DNA of 64,000 nt from Ascaphus truei (taxonomy: Eukaryota; Chordata; Amphibia; Anura; Ascaphidae). Shown here piece after piece: positions 58,758 to 64,000 of the stretch. The position numbers were made by a program, and so were the translations under genes. Under the pieces are notes generated by a model. That model did not search any database, was not told the origin of the DNA, and saw only the letters and a list, made by a program, of their open reading frames with translations. Numbering within the stretch: the stretch's first letter is position 1; each line of letters begins with the position of its first letter. The stretch is taken from the NCBI GenBank assembly GCA_036426205.1, contig WSYH01001193.1:2223-66222 (forward strand), read 5' to 3'.

Positions 58758-60240
58758 ATGCCTGTTAGAGCTATGACCTCTACAAGCAAAATATGCCCAC
58801 CTGTAGGACTACCACAATTGGGGGTTCTAGCAAATACAGTGGTAACAGCTGCAATAGCGCCTCCTGAGGTCAGGAAGAGAATTACACCTGACAGCCTGAA
58901 AATGGAGGACAAGATGCAGCGTTCCTGTAATGAACCCTACCCCATGGAAGAGTGGCCCTTCCAGTCCAATAAAGAGGAAGACATCTCTTACGGGGAACCC
59001 GAACCGAGTCACACCCACAAAACACCCCAAGAATGGTGGGGGAGCCTGAACTCGGCACGAACAGAAAAGACCACTCCCTTTGATGACGAATATGATCAGC
59101 AGGAGACAGAGTGGGAGCAGCAGATCACCCAATATTTCTGTCAGCTAAAGCAACTGCAAGAAAAGCCTGGCATATATAATGAAGCTGCTAAAATTTCAAA
59201 TGAAGATGGAGACCCCAATATCCCTGAAGGGACGGTGTCATCCAAATCAAAAAGGTGGAAAAAGAAAAAGAAAGGCAGTTCTTCACTTACCGTGGAAGGA
59301 ACAGACACGTCCACAGATCCTGTGGAGGAAAAGGGGGACCGAGTTGCCCTGCAGCCTAGAGAAAATGGAGAATTCGTCACGCGGGTAACTGAATATCCAG
59401 AGGGCCCAAGGCAGAACTTGTGTACCCCAAAGAACCCACCTGTAGGACTACCACAATTGGGGGTTCTAGCAAATACAGTGGTAACAGCTGCAATAGCGCC
59501 TCCTGAGGTCAGGAAGAGAATTACACCTGACAGCCTGAAAATGGAGGACAAGATGCAGCGTTCCTGTAATGAACCCTACCACACGGAAGAGTGGCCCTTC
59601 CAGTCCAATAAAGAGGAAGACATCTCTTACGGGGAACCCGAACCGAGTCACACCCACAAAACACCCCAAGAATGGTGGGGGAGCCTGAACTCGGCACGAA
59701 CAGAAAAGACCGCTCCCTTTGATGATGAATATGATCAGCAGGAGACAGAATGGGAGCAGCAGATCACCCAATATTTCTGTCAGCTAAAGCAACTGCAAGA
59801 AAAGCCTGGCGTATATAATGAAGCTGCTAAAATTTCAAATGAAGATGGAGACCCCAATATCCCTGAAGGGACGGTGTCATCCAAATCAAAAAGGTGGAAA
59901 AAGAAAAAGAAAGGCAGTTCTTCACTTACCATGGAAGGAACAGACACGTCCACAGATCCTGTGGAGGAAAAGGGGGACCGAGTTGCCCTGCAGCCTAGAG
60001 AAAATTGAGAATTTGTCACGCGGGTACTGAATATCCAGAGGGCCCAAGGCAGAACTTGTGTACCCCAAAGAAGTGTCTGTCCGGTGCCAACAGTGAGGAA
60101 CCCTCAACCAACCATCCCAGGGAAGTGGAGCCGGAACCAGTGAGTGACGATCCCTTGACCAACCCTGAAGATGCCCTGAAAAATGCCAGGCATGACTGTG
60201 ATATGCTCCGTGAACAATTGAAACTTGAGAGAGCAGATAC
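58758..60240 (+). pseudogene. gag-like protein with internal tandem duplication
   Basis: I cannot assign the family. The ORF runs 58758-60008 and contains the same ~212-residue unit twice: PPVGLPQLGVLANTVVTAAI at the start, a Glu/Tyr/Pro-rich middle (HKTPQEWWGSLNSARTEKT), a short helical part (QQITQYFCQLKQLQEKPG) and a basic cluster (KRWKKKKKGSSS). The second unit ends at a TGA (60006-60008) where the first has Gly. One base later a deletion shifts the frame, and a conserved acidic and coiled-coil part follows (DALKNARHDCDMLREQLKLE). That part is cut off at 60240 by a MITE. Position between LTR leader and decayed interior suggests a gag role. Confidence 0.55.
58800..60076 (+). repeat. ~639-bp direct tandem duplication inside the gag-like ORF
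   Basis: Units 58800-59438 and 59439-60076 differ at only a few positions, for example cccatg against cacacg near 59580 and the Gly-to-stop change. The duplication is far younger than the LTR divergence suggests for the insertion, or was homogenised. Confidence 0.85.
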
Positions 60241-60648
60241 ACTGGCGACACACTTTATTCGAGCTCGGCTAGTCCCACGAATTCGGGTATACCCGGGTGT
60301 ATTGAGGTTTGTGACTGTTTTCTGCCCGAGTGCATTGAGGTATTTTCCAGACAGGGATTGAAGCATTTTATTCCCGCTGGCTGCAATACTGCACAGTATA
60401 GTATATATATAATTGCATTACAAATTCATGAATTATGCCATCTGGTAGACACGTACGAGCATGCAGCCTAATTAAATCTTAATCATTATCATTTAACCAG
60501 ATCAGCCGCCCGTCAGCCAGGCATTGACCAGGCTGGGAAGGCAATAACACCAAAGGGGCTTGTCAGAGGGTGAGGAGGGGCATTCCAAGGTTCTGCCATG
60601 GTTACATTACGGGGTATTTTGCTCGATATAAAGTAGTTGTCGGTAGTG
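60240..60648 (-). mobile_element. ~400-bp MITE, copy 1
   Basis: The left end reads CACTGGCGACACACTTTATT, with TA on both sides (60238-60239 and 60649-60650). It is in inverted orientation to copies 2 and 3. It has no coding capacity and interrupts the gag-like frame. The region 60651-61410 is decayed LTR-element interior with no recognisable domain. Confidence 0.7.
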
Positions 60649-61415
60649 TATGTAGATGCTGAGTTTACAGGAGACTGGGCTCGCAATGTAATCTGGAAAT
60701 GGGACGAATTGCGACCAATCTCAAGACTGAGGCTATTAAGATACATTGCAATAATGCTACTATTTCTGCCATTGATGAAAGCAGAGCCCAATATCGATAT
60801 AAATGGTGGCTACGCTAGAGCGGAGTTATATGAGGAAGGCCACTGAATGCATGATCGACAGTCTTCAGCCAATGCAGGTTCACACTCTTCGCATTAGAGC
60901 TGTACCTCACAAACAGCGAGATTAAAAACAGGTCCGATTCGGATGAGAAGTAGGAGTATCTCAGGAATAGTAGAGTTCAGACACTCCGCAGAGCAAGAAT
61001 GCCTCACATTAATAGGACCAACAGCTGCCGCACAGACCTGGAAGTTCATGAAATGGGAAATACACAGGTCTCATAGAGGGCTGGACATTGAACTTAAAAG
61101 AAAACTATTGGTAATTTGGTTACAGAATCAATAAGTCCTTTCAGAAGAGCTCTCAGGACCCTTCAACCTATGAGAAGGAAGTCTCAGCCAGGAGAGGAGT
61201 CATTCTTCAATGGCAGATGGGCGAATGGAAGGAGGACTGACAAGGAAGCCCTGAAGATACAGAATAAACAAAGACGAAAAAAGAGACACATTTAAAGATT
61301 CAAGAAGAGAAAACTTAAAATGAAGAAGAAAATTTTCAGTTGCACAGAAGAAGTCAAGGAAAAATTTGAAGCAGAGCACCGACTGCAGAAACCAACTTCC
61401 AAGGTCGCGTAACTG

Positions 61416-61809
61416 CACGACACACTTTATATCGAGCATAATCCAGTTGTACCTGGCCAATACCTGGAATGCGCCGCTCTCACTCTGACAAGCCCCGTTT
61501 GTGTTGCCTTCCTAGCCTGGGTTCATGCCTGGCTGACGGGCGGCTGATCTGTTAAATCATAATGATTGATTAATATGGCGCAATGCTTTTCGTGTCTACC
61601 AGATGGCATAAATTCATGAATTGTTAATGCAGTATATATATAATATACTGGGCAGTATTGCAGCCAGTGGGAATAAAATGCTTCAAATCCCTGCTAGAAA
61701 ATACCTCAATGCACTCGGCAGAAAACAGTCACAAAACTCAATTACAACCGGGTATACCGAATTCGTTGGGGGGACTAGCCAGACTGCGAATATAAGTGTG
61801 TCGCCAGTG
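61416..61809 (+). mobile_element. ~400-bp MITE, copy 2
   Basis: Starts CACGACACACTTTATATCG, ends AGTGTGTCGCCAGTG before TA (61810-61811). Its interior matches the reverse complement of copy 1 along its length ('ggctgatctgttaaat', 'gtgtctaccagatgg', 'gggtataccgaattcgt'). Confidence 0.7.
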
Positions 61810-61811
61810 TA

Positions 61812-62916
61812 CGCAAACTCAGAGAAGGCAGAGGAGTAAAGCAAGCGAAACTCTGCAGGATGACAATTGCAGGCTTGTCAAAGATATTCAAGTGCTGCAG
61901 GACATCGAGGACACCAGTATGTCCCCGCAAGCAGCATGAGAAACTGAAGGGCTACCCTGAGCATCAACCAAAGCAATGCTAAAAGCCAACTTAGAACCCA
62001 GGTGAGCGGCACAAAAGGAAGCACAAGAAGGTCCAGGAACTGAAACAAGTAATTGTGGCCAAAGCAAAGAAGCTGCCTTCACAATGCAATAAAAATGTGG
62101 AGGCAAGCACAGAGAACGCAAAGCATGCAAGATACAATTCCCTGAGAAGAGTCTTGCAAGACGCACTCAAAAAACAGGGATCTCTTCGCGGATGATGATT
62201 ACAGTCCTACAAGGACAAGTATTGACCCTGACTTAAGGTCGTATCCCAGAGCCACAAAAACCCATGAAGACAAGGGGTTACAGTGGAGAGCGGGAAATAC
62301 CGCCTCATCTGAAAGACCAAGGTTGCAAAATTTGAACAACAAACAAGCACTAGCAAAACCTTCAGTCACCCAGCAGGCAACAAAAGAAGGTACACGTGCT
62401 GAATTTAAAACCAGAAGAATCCTAGCTGATGGAGCTGGAAAAGATGGGGACATTCTCTGGGAGAGTGGGTTGTGTAGAATTGCAACTAATCAAAAAGGGG
62501 ATGAACTAGCAACCCCATGAGGGGGAAAAGGGTTGCAGAGCGACAGCTTCAAGAGCGGAAAACTCAAAGGGCTTGTTTTTCAAAAGCTCTGCAACTGATG
62601 CCATACATGTGCCTACAATAAGACGAGCACCGACGCGAGGGAAAATCAGTCATGACCGCCACGTGTAGAAAAAAGACTATACATGGAGAGAAAGTCCTCC
62701 TTGAGCGACTCTACTGAGGGGTTGCTGATCTCAAACACCTTCAGGAGGAGGAGACAGAATAAAGAATAATAAACTGGAGAAAGGGCTCCAATCCCAACAG
62801 GACTGAGGGTTCTCTTCCTCCATCCACTCTCATTCAATCATGAGTATCTTAAAATTGAGAGTGGAAGGAGGGACTTGGCCGTGGCAAGCCCGAGCTTCCC
62901 ACAAACAGGGGAGGTA
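61812..62916 (+). pseudogene. decayed coiled-coil interior of the LTR element
   Basis: Purine-rich sequence encodes, in short frames broken by many stops, charged helical segments (for example 62323-62520) of the kind that follows the gag-like domain. It ends at the polypurine tract next to the 3' LTR. No pol motif seen. Confidence 0.4.
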
Positions 62917-63529
62917 TGTAACAGGAGAGTAATCCCTTTTCAAGTAATGTGCTTTTAATTAGCAGTGTGGTGAATAACTGCTAAGTAGTAAATTAATAAA
63001 ACACCACCTGCCTGATTTGATTGTTACAAAAGCCTGTCTATTGAGACAGAGAAGTGACTCCTTAGGTCTGAATGAGAGCTGACCTTTGGAGAGACAGAGC
63101 AGTGTTCTTGAGTTCCCAGGAAGGAGAGACTGACCAAGAGAACACACATATCTTCTGAGCTGACCAGTCGTGCTTGAGCTCTGCCCAGCATAGCTGATTG
63201 AAAGACACCAAATAAGACTTTAAACCTGGATGCTGATTTTCCTGTGCAAGCACGGGTGCGGTTCCCGGAGAGAGAGCAGATCAGCTTACTCTTACAGCAG
63301 CTACAGTATAAGACTTCATTATTAAGAGACCTGCTTATATCTGCTTATTTCATGGCTATTGTTTGTGGGCTGCGAGGAGACATGCTTTACTAAGGAAGAT
63401 GGAATTAATTGCATAGGATTTACTAGACAACTACTCACAAGTGAATAGAAGGTTTGTCCCCCCCCCCCCTGGTTTGGATGGTTCCTGATGAAAAGGAAAA
63501 AGGCAACAATAAAGCCTATTATAATTTCA
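62917..63529 (+). repeat. 3' LTR
   Basis: Counterpart of 57195-57783, 613 bp, with a poly-C run near 63460 and AATAAAGCCT near 63510. Confidence 0.75.
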
Positions 63530-63580
63530 CCTTATAAAGTCTCCCAATTGTTGGTACCTCGGGAACATCCGTCTACATAC

Positions 63581-63981
63581 TGCACGACACACTTTATTCG
63601 GAAAATACCCAGTATGTACCGGCAGATACCTGGAATGCGCCACTCCTCACCTCTGACCAAGGCCCCGTTGCGTTTTGCTTCCAGCCTGGGTAATGCCTGG
63701 CTGACGCGGCGGCTGATCTGTTAAATGATAATGATAGGATTAAATAGGTGCAATGCTTCGCGTGTCTACCAGATGGATAAATTCATGAATTGTAATGCAG
63801 AGTATATACTATATATATATACTGTGCAGTTATGATCCAGCGGGAAATAAAATGCTTCAATCCCTGCCTGGAAAATACCTCAATGCATGGGCAAGGGAAA
63901 AACAGTCACAAACCTCAATACAAACCGGGTATACCCGAATTCGTGGGAATAGCGAGCTCGAAATAAAGTGTGTCGCCAGTG
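63581..63981 (+). mobile_element. ~400-bp MITE, copy 3
   Basis: Starts TGCACGACACACTTTATTCG and ends AGTGTGTCGCCAGTG before TA, just after the 3' LTR. It is in the same orientation as copy 2. The window ends 19 bp later. Confidence 0.7.
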
Positions 63982-64000
63982 TATGGTTTTAGAAGTGGGA

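Larger units (their letters stand above)
57195..63529 (+). mobile_element. LTR retrotransposon without recognisable pol
   Basis: Two diverged LTRs (57195-57783 and 62917-63529) start TGTAACAGG and end ATAATTTCA. They share the 'ccacctgcctgattt' motif, an AATAAAGCCT polyadenylation region and long blocks in between. A purine-rich tract (aaacaggggaggta) precedes the 3' LTR. The interior has one gag-like ORF and a decayed region, and is interrupted by MITEs. No RT, RNase H or integrase motif is visible, so the copy is non-autonomous or has lost pol. Confidence 0.8.

Overview
The window looks like repeat-dense intergenic DNA from a vertebrate, most likely an amphibian and probably a frog. I infer this from spliced Harbinger transposons with MADF or Myb-like partner genes, Penelope-like retroelements (PLEs) with GIY-YIG endonucleases, Rex1/CR1-like LINEs, Tc1-type elements and Gmr1-like gypsy pol. 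I see no ordinary host gene, rRNA, tRNA or CRISPR. Two gaps are present (21490-21957 and 28758-28761).

Positions 1-18180 are a stack of nested insertions. A minus-strand LINE (pieces at 11795-11515, 7640-6755 and 1602-1355) is cut by a 5152-bp Harbinger element (1603-6754, TSD TTA) that carries only a four-exon Myb/SANT-like gene. A composite of PLE and gypsy pieces (7641-11514) cuts it a second time. A GC-rich minisatellite, a PLE terminal foldback, a LINE tail and a second PLE fragment follow.

Positions 18184-56570 are best read as one large Harbinger element, here called Harbinger A. It has matching termini and TTA on both sides. Its two genes converge: a MADF-BESS gene (+) and a DDE transposase (-). 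The MADF intron (18819-27041) holds a coiled-coil gene, a long foldback around the assembly gap, a Tc1/mariner-like transposase gene with introns, and tandem repeats. A second Harbinger, B (27449-53325, TSD TTA), sits inside MADF exon 2. Deleting it and one TTA restores an open frame that ends in a BESS motif.

Harbinger B is itself rearranged. It contains an inverted duplication of its left end together with the MADF 3' end (33118-42850 against 50371-53640). PLE copies lie at the junctions; one has an intact 845-codon RT plus GIY-YIG ORF (30370-32907). B encodes a Harbinger transposase, a Myb-like protein and, unexpectedly, a forkhead (winged-helix) protein (50827-51522, with a decayed inverted copy at 41632-42410). 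The forkhead gene is the most unusual find. Two long palindromes (about 36540-37740 and 40890-41710) also lie in B.

Positions 56575-64000 hold a small MITE and a 6.3-kb LTR retrotransposon (57195-63529). The LTR element has an internally duplicated gag-like ORF and no recognisable pol. Copies of a ~400-bp MITE interrupt and follow it.

Inferred order of events: A inserted first, B into A, PLE into B. The intact PLE ORF is probably the youngest component.
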